The translations under genes and the position numbers were made by a program. From positions 868,001 through 932,000 of the forward strand of contig JAMXSV010000005.1 of NCBI GenBank assembly GCA_027559495.1: a DNA stretch of 64,000 nucleotides, given 5' to 3'. How positions within the stretch are numbered: the stretch's first letter is position 1; every line of letters starts with the position of its first letter. This DNA comes from Aurifilum marmelostoma. Taxonomy: Eukaryota > Ascomycota > Sordariomycetes > Diaporthales > Cryphonectriaceae. The notes below the pieces were generated by a model. It saw only the letters and a program-made list of their open reading frames with translations, was not told where the DNA came from and ran no database searches. Below, piece by piece: positions 12,818-25,400 of the stretch.

Positions 12818-14221
12818 TTTGATGTTCTCGCTGGATATTTCTCGGTGGAGTGGCTCCGTGACGTTGCGAACAACAGCAAGTTTTGTTGTGATTCACTCTG
12901 CTTCTCTTTGTGGTCCGGGTGAGGCTTCAGTGCCTCAAGGCCCCTGTCAAGGCGCTCAGTGAATCAATATGGCGATATTCTCCGCAAGACGAGAGAGCAA
13001 CCGTCGTTGACAGATATGGAACGACAAAACTGAGTGATTATACGCAAAGACATGGTCTCGACAGCGGTCAGGGAATCTCCTCCAACGCGCGGACAAGAAT
13101 CGAGGGTTACATCGGCCCAACACGCCTGCCCAGGCCGCCGCCCCCACGTAACACGCGTAATTGAGCTGCAGCCAACAGACCGAGCTCATCATGCACTGTG
13201 CGATAGATGAGGCTAGCTGTTCGGTTATTCGGACATTAGCACTAATTTCGGTGAGTGAATGACTGGGTAGGGCTGTTTGGTACTTATGACAACGTACTAG
13301 TCGAGTACAGCGCCGAAATCTCGCCTCTGGATTTTCCATGTCTATCCAATCATACGCCAAAGCTGACCGAGCGCTCTCATCGCGATGTCAATGTCTATAG
13401 AGTGGCACCACGCAGAAGGATGCTCTTTAGAAGTGGGTCGAAACCGAAGATCAGGATGCGGTATTGTGTGAGCCCGACCGTTACGCAGCTATGTAGACCA
13501 GTCATCATTTCCAGTCAGCTGGGAGTAGTCACCCCTTTTAGCTGTCGAACAGATATTCCTCCTTGGTAATAAAGCGTTTACGTATTCCGTGTTAGCCCAG
13601 ATGGAGTGGTGATCTGACCTTGATCTACTGATGACTACTGGGCATCACTCTTATTCACGTAACTCTTTGTAGCATTTCAATCGTGTATCTGGGTAAGGGC
13701 CAAGGGCCCTTTTAATCTCACCGTGTTGGTGTAGAGTAAGACAGCGGCAAATAAAGGTCAAGAAGGCATAGGAGCAGGTCTAGAAGCTTGTCCTACACCT
13801 ACCTTAGGAACCAAAACTAAGGAAGGCAAAGTGTCCTCAGTTTTTCTCGCTGTAGATGAATTAGAACCTGGTTGCTCCTCTTTCACTATTAATATACTTA
13901 CGGCATATCAGAATCCAACTTCGTCCTTGATCCTGACGCAAACACGACTAGTCCAGCATGACACATCTTAATTGGGTAAAAGCATCACTGACGATGAGAT
14001 TTCGAGGGAAAAGAAAATCTTCTGTTACCAATAACTGTTACTGTAATTTTCAAGAAATGAAGCTATAGCGGGCGAAGCTAGGATGTGCAATACCATTCGG
14101 TAATTAATTCAACAGACTTTGATCAAGACAAGGCAACAAGAACAGAAAGTCATAACGTTAGCCACATATCAATGGAATACACTTCGAAGAACAATTTGTT
14201 CCTTGCTTCACCGATTTTCCT
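12818..14221. other. Intergenic: MFS promoter and NRPS-like 3' flank
   Basis: A gap of 1.4 kb between two minus-strand genes. I recognise no coding sequence. The side next to the MFS gene must hold its promoter. A direct CGG-N5-CGG pair at about 13218-13236 (TTCGGTTATTCGG) is the only regulatory-looking motif noticed, and it is weak. Confidence 0.4.
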
Positions 14222-17200
14222 TCATGAACCCGGGCTCATCCACTCATTGACCCATTTCTGCACCCAATTCGTATTTACCGCGTGTACAGCACGTAGGGTT
14301 GCGCTTTTGGCCAGAGCACGCTCTATAGCCATGGGCTGGTTTCCCTGAGTGCCCTCTGTACCCCAGAGACTGCTTCTGTAGAAAGAAAGGAGCTTGATGG
14401 CTGGAACAGAAGTTTCCGCTTCGGCCTCGGTCGAGTGAAGCTCACTCTCTTCTAGCCTAGCCAACCACGTGGATGGCGTGACTATTTCAGCCACTTTCCC
14501 AAGATTCAGGCTTTGAATAAGTGCCGCCAGTAAAGACTCCCATCTTGTCGTCTGAGGGTTTCGCAAATTGAATACCTGAGCACCATTGACGACCTCGGAG
14601 TTGGGCTCACTGTCCCAATAGCTCGATGCCAGGTCCATCACGACTTCAGACAGTATATCTGATGGAAGCCAGTCAATCTCCGAGAACCGAGAGCCAAGAT
14701 TGTTCGGGAAACAACCAAAACGTGCTGAGCTGATGGCAAGACTAGGAAACCACTCCTTCCGATTCCACTCGCCACCTGGACGCAGAACAGCGCCGGCGAC
14801 TTGACCCACACGAGCGACCGTGACAGGAACTCCGAGGTGGCGTACAGCATCGTCACATAGCACCTCTGAGAGAAACTTGCTGCGTGCATATCCACTGGAA
14901 TAGGGACTCTGCATCGACGCCGTCACCTTCTCAGGTGGTGCTTCGCCTTGTCCAGCGATTCCGCCCACTGCAGCCACTGATGAGATGAAAATGAACTGCG
15001 TCTTCTGGTGTTGCGCAACAGCAGCAGATAGGCCGAGAAGGTTAATCAGGCCTCTCAGCTGCGGTTGAAAAGCAGCTAATCCTAAATTGAAATTGACTGG
15101 CCAGGCATTGTGGATGATTAGCCCGGCGTGGTTGCTCAGGTCATCATATATTGCTTCTTCTAGTCCAAGAAAAGGTTGGCACCAGTCTGCCCGAAGAAAG
15201 GTGACCCTCTGGTCCATGTCATCCTGTACGAGCCCTCTTTTGGCAAACTGCATCTTGGTAGCTGTACGGCCGCCATCCTCGCTCCGGTTCAGGCAGAAGA
15301 TATGGCGTGGTCGAGATCGATCGAGCAATGAGTATAGGAGATGAGCACCCAAGCTCCCTGTAGACCCTGTAAGAACGACGGTAGGTGCGGTAACAAGTTT
15401 GCTTCCTTCGGGATGAAGAGGTTTCGCGGCTGGGATGGCTTGAAGTAATTTCCGACATGAGCTCAACATAGGCTCCATCAACCGAGCATCGGTATCCACG
15501 GAGGTCCCCGGCGAGGCCATGATAGCTACTTCCAGCTGAGCTATCGTGGGGTTCGAATAAATGGTAGAGAGGGCGAGATCCGGTTGGTGGAGACCTTGTC
15601 GCAGCGTACGGAGTAGGCGAAGTGCCATGAGGGAATCCATGCCGCGGTCGAAGAAAGTTGCTGTTTCATGATCTGCATCTGACCAACCCGTGACGACTGC
15701 AACGCTCTCACGGACAAAGCGGCTGATACCTTTAGCATCAGAAGGATGCAGAAGTGAGCCCAATCCAGTATCATCATCATCACCTTCTGGGAAGCTCTCA
15801 GCATTCGCGTAGAGACTGTCCAATTCGACGCGATATTGCTCAATGCTCGCGGCGCGTTGGATTGTGCCTTTGCCTGCGCGAATGAGAGGGCGATCCGGGG
15901 TCGTGACAAGAACAAGGGACTTCTCAATGCGTGCATATGCTGGGGCCAGAGCATTGGCCTGTTGAATACTAGGCCAGATTCGCTCGATAAGTGCCGCCTG
16001 GTCAGCAGTACTCAAATCCGCACTCGAGACCGGCTCGATGAGAAGAGCCGCCTGAAAACGTTGAGTGCCAACGACTAGGGCGCCAGCAAGTTCGGAGTTC
16101 CCGGCCACGATGTGCTGTTCCATCGACACAGGGTTCGTCTTTTCACCGTTGAGGAAGATAATGATGTCGTCGGCTCGGGCGCGCCAACACCACGCATCAG
16201 GAATGGTAGGGTGTTGTTGAAAAAGATCCTTCGTACGATATTCCTGCAGCTGATCCTGGCCGCCAATGGTGAAGCAGACTTGGGGAAGCGCATTTTTGCG
16301 TCGTATCACGAGCTCGTAAGTGTCTTCCGTAAGTGGCTCAAATACGGCACCAACTGATGGATGGAATCGTATATAGCGCCAGTCATTTGGACCAAGATTG
16401 GGAGGTATAAGCTGATGCGGAATACCGCACTCAGAAGCGCCCCACCAGCAGCGTAGGCGCACCTTAGCCGCCACACAATCTCCAAGAGCCTGAGGCAGAT
16501 CGCCACCGATATATAAAATCATATTGAGACGGCTTGCGCAGTAATCTAGCAGTTCGGGGTTGTGGGCAAGCTCTGCGATCACCGACGGTACTAGGACTGC
16601 GATATCTGCAGGCGTCTGACCGAGCGCTTCCGCAAGTCCTTTGGCAGTCACAATTCCCACTGCTGTAGGAGCGATGGCGACACTGCCAAATGGGATTGCC
16701 CATAGAAGGTATTGCCCCAATCCAGCTCCCTACTCACGATCAGCTTGGCTTACGTGTCAACGAAAAGATTCTTGGCTCTTACATGAAAGGGAGGCACAGT
16801 AACTAGTACACGCTTGCCGAGAATGAGGCCTTCGATAGACATGGTACCGTCGTGGAACGAGGCTTCTTGGCTAGAACACTCATGATGGCGAGCTGCGGAC
16901 TCTTGTGTCCAGATCAGAGGCTTGGGTATTCCAGTCGAACCTGAAGTGTGTCTACGAAGAGCATGAAGTTTTAGCGAGACGTGGAAGGCTGAACATACAT
17001 GCTTGTCAATACTTACATGATGAAAAGAGGGTCCCAGCGTCCCGCCTCGAACAACTTTTCATACTCAAATGCTGGAACAGGCTCCTTGAGGAGCTCCTCA
17101 ATACCTGGTATCGTGATCATGCGCGGCTTGATGTCGTTAAGGATCGGTTCAACGTAACTCGGTATGGGTTCTGTTGTTACTAATGTCTTGCATTCCAAAG

Positions 17201-17640
17201 TCGTAAACAACGAGCGATGCGCAGCTTCACTGTTGCGTGGTGATGTAAGGAATAGCTGATCAGAATCAATATTGACATCCACACCTTGTAATTCGAATAA
17301 TTATACACAACAAAGACAAGGGCGCTATACAATCACCTACAGCATTGCCAGTCTTCACAGAAGCCAGTACCATCGCAGTAAGCCGGACGTCATTGGGCCC
17401 GATATAGGTCAACACCTGCTGGTTGTCTCGGCTTGGCTCAAGATGCTTGACAAGCCACCACGCCAGGCTGTTGACGATGTGTGCTAGCTGACCATAATTG
17501 ATGGTGCGAAACCCAGCGTCGTAGGTGTTCTGGGCAACGGGCCACAAACCGTAGGTTTCATGAGGTGTATCGCGTGCAAGACGATCAACTATATGTGGTA
17601 GTAGGGAGTTCTTCCATCTCGCTGGGTCGTTTCTGGCCAT
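14222..17640 (-). CDS. NRPS-like carboxylate reductase (A-T-R)
   Basis: An adenylate-forming reductase. It activates a carboxylic acid as the AMP ester, loads it on a phosphopantetheine arm and reduces the thioester with NAD(P)H to an aldehyde or alcohol. Four exons are predicted (17640-17341, 17255-17017, 16951-16783, 16729-14222), giving 1071 residues, normal for the family. The adenylation domain spans about 1-540. Its HTSGSTGIPKPL motif crosses the second intron, and WWGASECG and GEKTNP follow. The thiolation site is FFDRGMDSL (Ser about 602). The reductase domain starts at TGSTGSLGAH (about 690) and has the catalytic YARSK (Tyr about 850, Lys about 854). There is no condensation domain, as is typical. 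An upstream in-frame ATG at 17814 would add 58 residues with no acidic residue (see findings). It lies in the same cluster as the PKS at 22.4-32.0 kb. Confidence 0.9.
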
Positions 17641-17910
17641 TGTTACAAGATTTAATGTTTTCGTGAGTGAAGTAGCAGTTCGGCTTTGGATGAATGGTCT
17701 GAGGTTAAGATGAGATGGAGTTGATATGACCGGAACTGCGTGCTGGATGACCCGCTTCGTGCTAGAGGTCCTCAGAATAAGGGATGAGCAGAACAAGGGA
17801 CTAACATTCGCCACAAGATCACAAAGAACGTGAGAAAATGGTTAAGACGAAATGGGGATCGGGGATGAAGAAAGTTTGCCGCCCGAGGGTACACAAAGAA
17901 TGGAACAGGG

Positions 17911-17925
17911 TTCGGGTGGCCCGAA
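17911..17925. promoter_or_regulatory. Inverted CGG-N5-CCG motif upstream of the NRPS-like gene
   Basis: The 15-bp motif TTCGGGTGGCCCGAA has 6-bp inverted arms and lies about 270 bp upstream of the NRPS-like ATG. A second half site, TTCGGGT, is at 17953. Spaced CGG triplets of this kind are typical Zn2Cys6 regulator sites. No protein is assigned. No matching copy was found in the PKS promoter. Confidence 0.3.
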
Positions 17926-19484
17926 TGGCATTATAGACAGTGCAGATACTGTATTCGGGTCAAGTACATGCTACAGTAAGCGTCTGTGCTATAACAATGA
18001 AGTACTTTAATAATGTTTAAATGATTCTAATCAGCTTAAGCAAAAAAGGAGATATAAAAAACTCTTTTTTTAATAATTATATATAGCATTTATATCCGGC
18101 ATTATATTCTATAAAAGCTAATATTTATTAAAGAAATTTCTTTTTTAATAAATAAAAACTTATATTAGATAATATTATAAAAATAATCTTAATACTTATT
18201 AAGCAATTACTTTTTAACGCATTTTTACTTATAAACTTAGATACTTGATTTTTGAGCTATGTTAGCTATAACCTTTTAATTAAAGAATATCTTGCTATTT
18301 ACGTTTCTGAAAAATAATTTCGAAACACGAAATAGAATGTCATTCGATATTACTTACTTTTCGTTGAATTTAAGCAACATTCCTCGCAAAATGCAGACGG
18401 CTAGCAAGTGCAAGTTCACCTAGACAGCAGTCTCGCGGCCCCCACGAGGCCTCCGCCTCAGAGCGACGCGGTCGTACAACACCGTGCCCAATATCGTACG
18501 GCCGTTATCTGAACAGACTGGGATCGGACGTATTGATAGAACTAGTGCAATAGGGAAAAGAAGGGCGGCAGCAAGTCCAATAGTCTTTACGGAACAAAAT
18601 AGGCCGCTGGGGAATAGCTCTCTCCCTTGCGCCTCACTGTTTCATTGTAATCCCTATGAACCTGGTAGATACAGCAAGACTAACAACCCTGCGAATAGCA
18701 GCACGGTTCAGGAGAAACAGGAGTGGGGGGGGCACAAAAGATCCTTGTAGCATACTGTGTGCCCCTATTTCAAGTATGAACAAACTTGACTGGTTGCCAC
18801 AGGCCCCAAAGCTTGAGTATGACCCAGAACGAAAGGCTGAAATCAATGTTACCCTTAGATAGGATGAAAACAATGGGTCACATTGGTCCCAGAGCTGACA
18901 CATTGTTTTGTCACCTGTCTAGAAAGTTGATGTCCTTGATGGACTGCATAATGATTGACTAAATAAATGTCTGGTTTATGCAATCCCAATAGTCTGCAAA
19001 TTTCACTATTCACCTAACTATACATCTAATAGCTTGTGCACAGACATAAGATACTATAACTTTTATATCCTCCAGTAAAGAGATAATTAAAGGGAGCTTA
19101 TAGCTAATAGAATATACAAAAAAGTTAATAAAAAGTATAGAAGTTTAAAGGTAGTATAAAAGTTAATAGTTATCATAGTGCTAAAAAAGGAGATAATCTA
19201 CAATTTACTTATTTAAGAATAGAACAAAATTTATCTTTTGTTAAATTATATAATATACTTACTATATGCATATACTATATATATATATTAATAAATAATA
19301 TATTTTAATATATTTTCTTTAATTAATATTATTTTAATAAGATATATATTAAGTATAAATTAAGTATACTCTTAACCTATACTTAACATTTTCCTAGCAT
19401 GCATTTCCTAAGCTAATTTTATATTACTAATTATGGTTGCTTAGTTAGTTCTATAGATCTACTTTTTCTATACCTCTTGTTAAC

Positions 19485-19563
19485 TTTTGTACTGCCCCGA
19501 ACTTCTGTACCCCCTCGCACTAATATGTACCTCCCTCCAACTTTTCTATACCCCCTGCAAGCT
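19485..19563. repeat. Degenerate tandem repeat, about 20-bp unit
   Basis: Four diverged tandem copies of a unit like AACTTCTGTACCCCCTCGC follow directly on the AT-rich island. They may be a mobile-element terminus or a decayed minisatellite. The call rests on eye alignment only. Confidence 0.35.
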
Positions 19564-20347
19564 GAAACCCCTAATCAATGTAAGTGGGTGTCGGCTTATC
19601 ATTCTGTTAGCAATTACTCCGATTCGGCTGCATCTGTGCTACTTTGCATCTCTAATAGCAAGCAAGTGTTGATTCTGTACTCAGTAAGCCGAATGCCTCG
19701 TCGGGTCATCTGCAAAGTACTTTTGTCCGATCCCTGTCCGATCCTATGTTATGTAGTGGGACCAACTGGCCGCGATACCGGGAGTTGTCCTCTGTACTGT
19801 GTACAAGGCTTCCTAGGATGTGGCTCCGAGACTGGTCTTGTATAGTAGATGTCAGGCTCTTAGTACCTGTCATGCTTATGTGAAACTTGACACTGCAGTA
19901 CATCGGGTTTTGTAGGAGTTATAATAATCAGATACAGGGCTCATGCTAGAATTCTGCTCTCGTCTTTTGGATCAAGGTTGTTGAATATCCTGTAAGCCGA
20001 CAAAATATCATGCTATGTCTCTGTGTTATTACAGAAAACATGTCAGACTTTTTTGATAAGTGCCTAACAGCTGATAATAATTACATGCCACTGTAACCAC
20101 ACAAAATATCAAGATGCTGTGTGTGTATCCTGCGACATAACACCGAAACAAAATCATGTATTTGTTGAGAAATGGAAATAGAACATACACCTTCCCCTGA
20201 CCATTCCTGACACAGGTGAAGCCTTTGGCTCCTCATGCCGCCATTCGCACGAGTATTATATATCTTCATCCCCAGTCCTCTGAATGTAATAATGGCAAAA
20301 TAAAGCATATTCTAGAGGATACAAGCACCTGCCGTGTTTAATCACTT

Positions 20348-21630
20348 TCAAGGCTGACTAGTCTGCTCCCAAGTAGCGTGAAAGTCCGTCGTCTTCAGTA
20401 TACGCGTCGCAGGCAAGTGAGTGTGGCCGGTCAGCCTGTTGTCTGCATCCGCTAGCTGCTCAAAGCCGTCGCTCCTCGTCCTCACAGTCATGAATAAAGC
20501 GCTCCTGTCCTGGTTGAACCTATAACTGTTGAGCTCATGCGCCTGGTCATTGCCGGATGGAGGATTGACTGCCTTTGCATATACTCTGTTGGACTGTCCC
20601 GTGTGGTGTGTCCCAGAGGACATAGCTGACCTGCCCGATGACCAATGCTGAGCCTGTTTCCGTAGTTTCAAACTCAGCTTGTCGACTAGCGGTCTGTAGG
20701 TCATGAGGCAGGCCGCAATCAGGTAGATGCCTGGCTCTGCCACTGTCCAGATAAGGAGTTCTACAGCGTGGTATGTAGCGTCGATGAAGGAGTTGGTCTG
20801 TGAGAAAGAGATGAAACGCAGGATCGAGGCAACAACACCGCTGATTGGCCATATTAGCGTTCTGCCTTTTTATGAGCTCGTGAGCTCCGGGAATCACAGG
20901 ATGGAGCTTACATGCTTCCAAATACGAAGGTAGCTGTCAAGGCAATTTTCATCTCTTTCGACGCATGCAACTTCCAAACAATTGGTAGAGGAAGTGCCAA
21001 GAGAACGACATCCGTCACGATGTTGGGGAATGTACTCCAGACGTACAACTTCTCCTTATCAATGCACTTCTCGCTCTGTACCTCTGTTGAAGCCCAATTG
21101 TCGTTGAATGAACTGCATGCTGCGAGATCAGCCACGATCGATGCCACGGCAGTACAGATGAGAATGCCGCTTGTTATACCGAGTACGACGAGCACAGAAC
21201 GCTGAGGGAATAAAGTCCGGTAAAAAACGCAGATTGCCAGCTTGGAAAGACTGATAGTCGCATAATACCATGCTGAAATTGCAAGTAGGTATTTCAAGAA
21301 AATGACAGCAAGCTCAGGATTGTTCTCTTCAACCCATTCGATATGGTACCCAACTCCGCCTTGCTTGAGAGAGCCTGACTCGAATCTGATTAGAGCTTTG
21401 GTTTGTTCGATATGAACGTTGATGACCGTACCTATGGCAAGTCCAGTCGCGACAAACTGGCCCAGCAGGGAGGCAACAACAAGCCAGTCATCGAGGCCAT
21501 GACGACGCGCAGTGAGGCTTCGTGCGTAGAAACGCAGCATCACAGTGAAAAGTTGAAGAGGTGTGAAGACACATAAGAATATCAAGAGTTGATTGCCAAT
21601 GTATTCAGGTTGAGAATTTGTGGCAGCCAT
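20348..21630 (-). CDS. Rhodopsin-like seven-helix integral membrane protein
   Basis: A fungal integral membrane protein of the rhodopsin/SAT4-like family, without a CFEM domain. Two exons are predicted (21630-20912 and 20840-20348, intron 71 nt), giving 403 residues. Seven hydrophobic segments are visible. Family signatures are DDWLVVASLLGQF after helix 2, SLSKLAICVFYRTLFP before the central helix, and TDVVLLALPLPIVWKL followed by a charged KEMK turn. The cytoplasmic tail after residue about 290 is long and hydrophilic. The start at 21630 is preferred because the longer frame to 21825 adds only low-complexity sequence. It is transcribed divergently from the PKS across a 777-bp gap. Such proteins are common beside fungal metabolite genes, but their role is unknown. 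Signalling or sensing is only a guess. Confidence 0.8.
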
Positions 21631-22407
21631 ATTCGAGCGAGTAGAAAACGATGATACTGATTCTGTAAGCAACATAGTGGGGGCAAAGACTGTCGAGAAA
21701 GAGATATTGGGGGCTTGACAATGCCAATCCAGAACTCTATAACACGATGTTGAAGCACGAGAGCATCGGACAGGAGCATCGGACAGATTCCACATGCGAT
21801 GTAAGCTTACGTAGTAGGATGACATATGATGCGTGTGTGCACTTCAGCAAGCCCAATCAACCTTCGACCCATATTATATATTTGTGCAAAAGCAATGATA
21901 TGTTTTACGCCCCCACGGCCCTTCGGAAATTTCGTCCAATCTTGTCATCTGCTGTTGGTAGCTCAAACCGTATCGTACAGCCTCCCGAGGTCACATCTAC
22001 CTGCTCCTTCAACCAGTCGTGGTTCGACTTTCCGACCAACAGAGAGAGCACTAATGCATTGTTCGGCTCCCAATGCGACCCTGACGACGCCACTAGCTGT
22101 GGGCAGCACGCTAGCTTCTCTCCGGAGCTAATGCATGCGACGATCCATCCGGTACACAGAGAGGATCACTAAGCGGATCATAAGCAAATCATGAGGAAGT
22201 GTCGAATATGCAAATGTTCAGGGTTGAACAGGGCTAGGGTTTCCTTGTGTCATGAAGCGTAAATCGACTTGCATCTAAGCAATATATATTGCCCTGTTAA
22301 CAAACAGTCTATAATCTACTTTTTGGCCTACCCTAGTCTGTACGGCTTCATTTTTCTGATCAGATATTCAATCATCTCGAAGAACATCATATAGTCATCA
22401 TCTTACT
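21631..22407. promoter_or_regulatory. Divergent promoter between membrane protein and PKS
   Basis: A 777-bp gap between two divergent starts, so both promoters must lie here. A TATA-like AATATATATT at 22281-22290 sits about 120 bp before the PKS ATG. No coding sequence is recognised, and no operator can be assigned with confidence. Confidence 0.55.
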
Positions 22408-25400
22408 ATGCCTCCGATACCAATCGCCATTATCGGAATATCGTGTCGACTCCCGGGGGGAGCCAACAGCCCAGAACAGCTATGGGAATTACTGGAGGGG
22501 ATAACCGAGACCTGGTCACCTGTTCCGAGTGATCGTTTCAATGAGGCAGCATTCTATCACCCTAGCAGCGATGATCCCAACGGCACAAATAATCATCGGG
22601 GTGGCCATTTCATTGACGCGAACTTGGACGACTTCGACCACTCATTTTTTCGCTTGTCACCTCAGCAAGCGGCCGCGATGGATCCACAGCAGAGGTTCCT
22701 CCTCGAGATGTCTTACGAAGCCATGGAGAATGCCGGCCTGACGCTCGAGTCTGTTGCCGGCTCCGACATGGCCGTCTACACAGCAAGCTTTACGGCGGAT
22801 TTTGAGCGGAACCTCTACAGAGACCCCGTGAATCTGCCAGTATACTACGTCACCGGTGTAGAAAAGGCTATCCTGTCGAATCGTATCTCTCATGCATTCG
22901 ATATACATGGCCCATCGATGACAATTGACACAGCATGTTCTGGCGGACTCGTTGCTGTCCACCAGGCTTGCCTGAGTCTTCGCAATGGCGAATGCGATGC
23001 GGCTCTGGTCGCAGCTGCAAACTTGACGATGTAGGTTGCATCCTTCAGCCATTCCTTCCCGCTCAGCGGTTACCGCAGAACCGTTCGATCAAGTGCGGAT
23101 TGCCCTTTCCAGACTTCTTGGTGGTTCGCCGCCCAATTCACTTGGAGTCTTTCCGCTGAATAAGTTAAAAAAAAAGGGACCCAGACCATCAAATTGGCAT
23201 GAGCAACCTACACCTCATCAGTGGTAGCGGTCGAAGTTACCCATTCGACAGCCGTGGTGATGGTTATGGACGTGGCGAAGGATGCGTCGTGTTGATTTTG
23301 AAATCAGTCGACAAGGCAATCAGAGATGGCGATCCTATCAGAGCGGTGATTCGCAACACGGCCGTCAACCAGGATGGCTTTACAGCCGCCAGCATCACAT
23401 ACCCCAATGTAAGGTGATTCCATAGCTCGAAAACTCCTTCTCTTGGTCTCCCAATTTCTCTCATGGTTATATCACGCAACAGATGCCTAATATATTCGCA
23501 GCTAACTCTGGTCTACCGAAGGGTGCTGCTCAAGAACAACTCATCCGAAATGTCTATGCACGGACTGAATTATCTCCGCTCGTAGGTCTTTGAATATCTA
23601 TATATTACCTGGTGGAGACATGTTTTGTCACTGTATCTGACTAGAGCTTAGGACATCCCTTATGTTGAGGCCCATGGTACAGGCACCCAGGCCGGTGACC
23701 TGGAAGAGTTGACAGCCATCTCTAGAGTCTTCACCAGCCCCGGGCAGAAAAGAAGTGTCCCTCTACATGTAGGCTCCATGAAAGGAAATATTGGACACAC
23801 CGAGAATACAAGTGGCCTCGCCAGTCTTGTGAAAGCGACCCTTATTCTTGACCACCTCCAAATACCTGCAACAGCCGGCTTGCAGAGTTTCAAACCTGGT
23901 CTTCCGCTTGAGAACATGCACATACCTACAACTTTGGTGCCGTGGCCGTACCAAAAGAACACTGAAAATCCCACAATTCCCCGTGTCTCCATCAACAGCT
24001 TTGGCTTTGGTGGAACGAACTCGCATGCCATTCTTGAGCGTGCACCATTTCAACCCAAGACATATACGTCGCTCCCTGGACCCGTTGGGAAAAGTCCTCG
24101 TCTCTTCATTCTTTCTGCCAACACCGAGTTGTCACTCACAAAGATGATCTCGTCCTATCAGACCTGGCTTGAGGAGCATTCGAGCATGTCTATGGAAGAT
24201 CTGTCCTACACTCTCTGCCATCGCCGCTCTTTTCTGCCGTGGCGTTTCAGTTGTGTTTCCCCCGACATAGGGTCTCTTCGAATACAATTAGCCGCCAAGA
24301 AAAAAGCCTCTTTGATCTCGCCAGCACGTGCAAATCCAAGACTTGTCTTCGTGTTCACTGGGCAGGGTGCACAGTGGCTTGGAATGGGTCGTGAATTGCT
24401 TGTGAAGGAAACCCTATCTTCTGTCTTTCGAAACTCAATTTGCGCATCACGAGACGTTCTCGTCGAATTGGGCGCTGACTGGGACCTAGAAAAAGAACTT
24501 CTTCGTCCTGCTACGCAACCAACCCGGCTCAACACAGCGAATATGGCACAACCAGCAACAACAGCAATTCAAATTGCCCTGATCGCCTTGCTTCGGAGTT
24601 TTGGGATTACACCATCGGGTGTAGTCGGTCATTCCAGCGGGGAAATTGCGGCAGCTTACACAGCAGGCTACTTGAGTGCACGAGAGGCTCTTGCCGTGGC
24701 TTATCATCGCGGCTTTATGGCTGCTGCTGTCAGGGCACGAGGACTACCTTCCGGCGCAATGCTATCAGTCGGTCTAGGTCACGCTGAGGCTTTGCCTTTC
24801 ACTGAGGGCTTGACTCGGGGCAGAGCTGTAATTGCCTGCATCAACAGTCCTAAAAGCGTGACCATATCCGGAGATGCGGAGGCTGTGGACGAAATTGTGG
24901 CACGACTGGCCGTCGCCGTTGATCACGAGGGAGGAAAGATATTCCACAGGCGTCTGCTTGTCGACACTGCCTATCACTCGCACCACATGAGCGCTGTAGC
25001 AAACGAATATCGCATACGCCTTGCTGAACTCGACTCTTGCATGGACGCTAAACCTGGCCCTGATCTTGTTGTCTTTTTCTCATCGGTGACCGGGACTACT
25101 AAATCATCTGGCTTCGGTGCTGAATACTGGATAGCCAATCTTGTTTCGCCGGTGCGATTTAGTGACGCGATGCAAGCGGTTGTCAATTCTCTGGCCAGCA
25201 CTGAGCATCTCCTTCTTGTCGAAATTGGACCACACTCTGCGCTTGCGGGACCGATTCGTCAGTGTCTTGCGGGCTCATCGCCCTCGAAACTGTCGCCGGA
25301 CTACTTCTCTGTTCTCCTCAGAAAGGTCGACGCACTCACGAGTGTATTGACCACTGTAGGTAATCTATTTGAGCATGGTGTCAGGCTGCGCTTTGACTCT

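Larger units (their letters stand above)
17641..20347. other. Intergenic with two AT-rich islands
   Basis: A 2.7-kb gap between the NRPS-like gene and the rhodopsin-like gene. It holds the NRPS-like promoter, then AT-rich islands at about 18,000-18,330 and 19,040-19,480 that resemble small RIP-damaged insertions. Between and after them is ordinary sequence without a recognisable gene. The short frames near 18,480-18,900 and 19,477-19,900 have no domain I know. Confidence 0.5.

Noticed and set aside
12956..13360. Minus-strand frame of 134 codons upstream of the MFS gene
   Set aside because: No domain, odd composition rich in Cys/Arg/Trp, and no splice partners. Judged chance.
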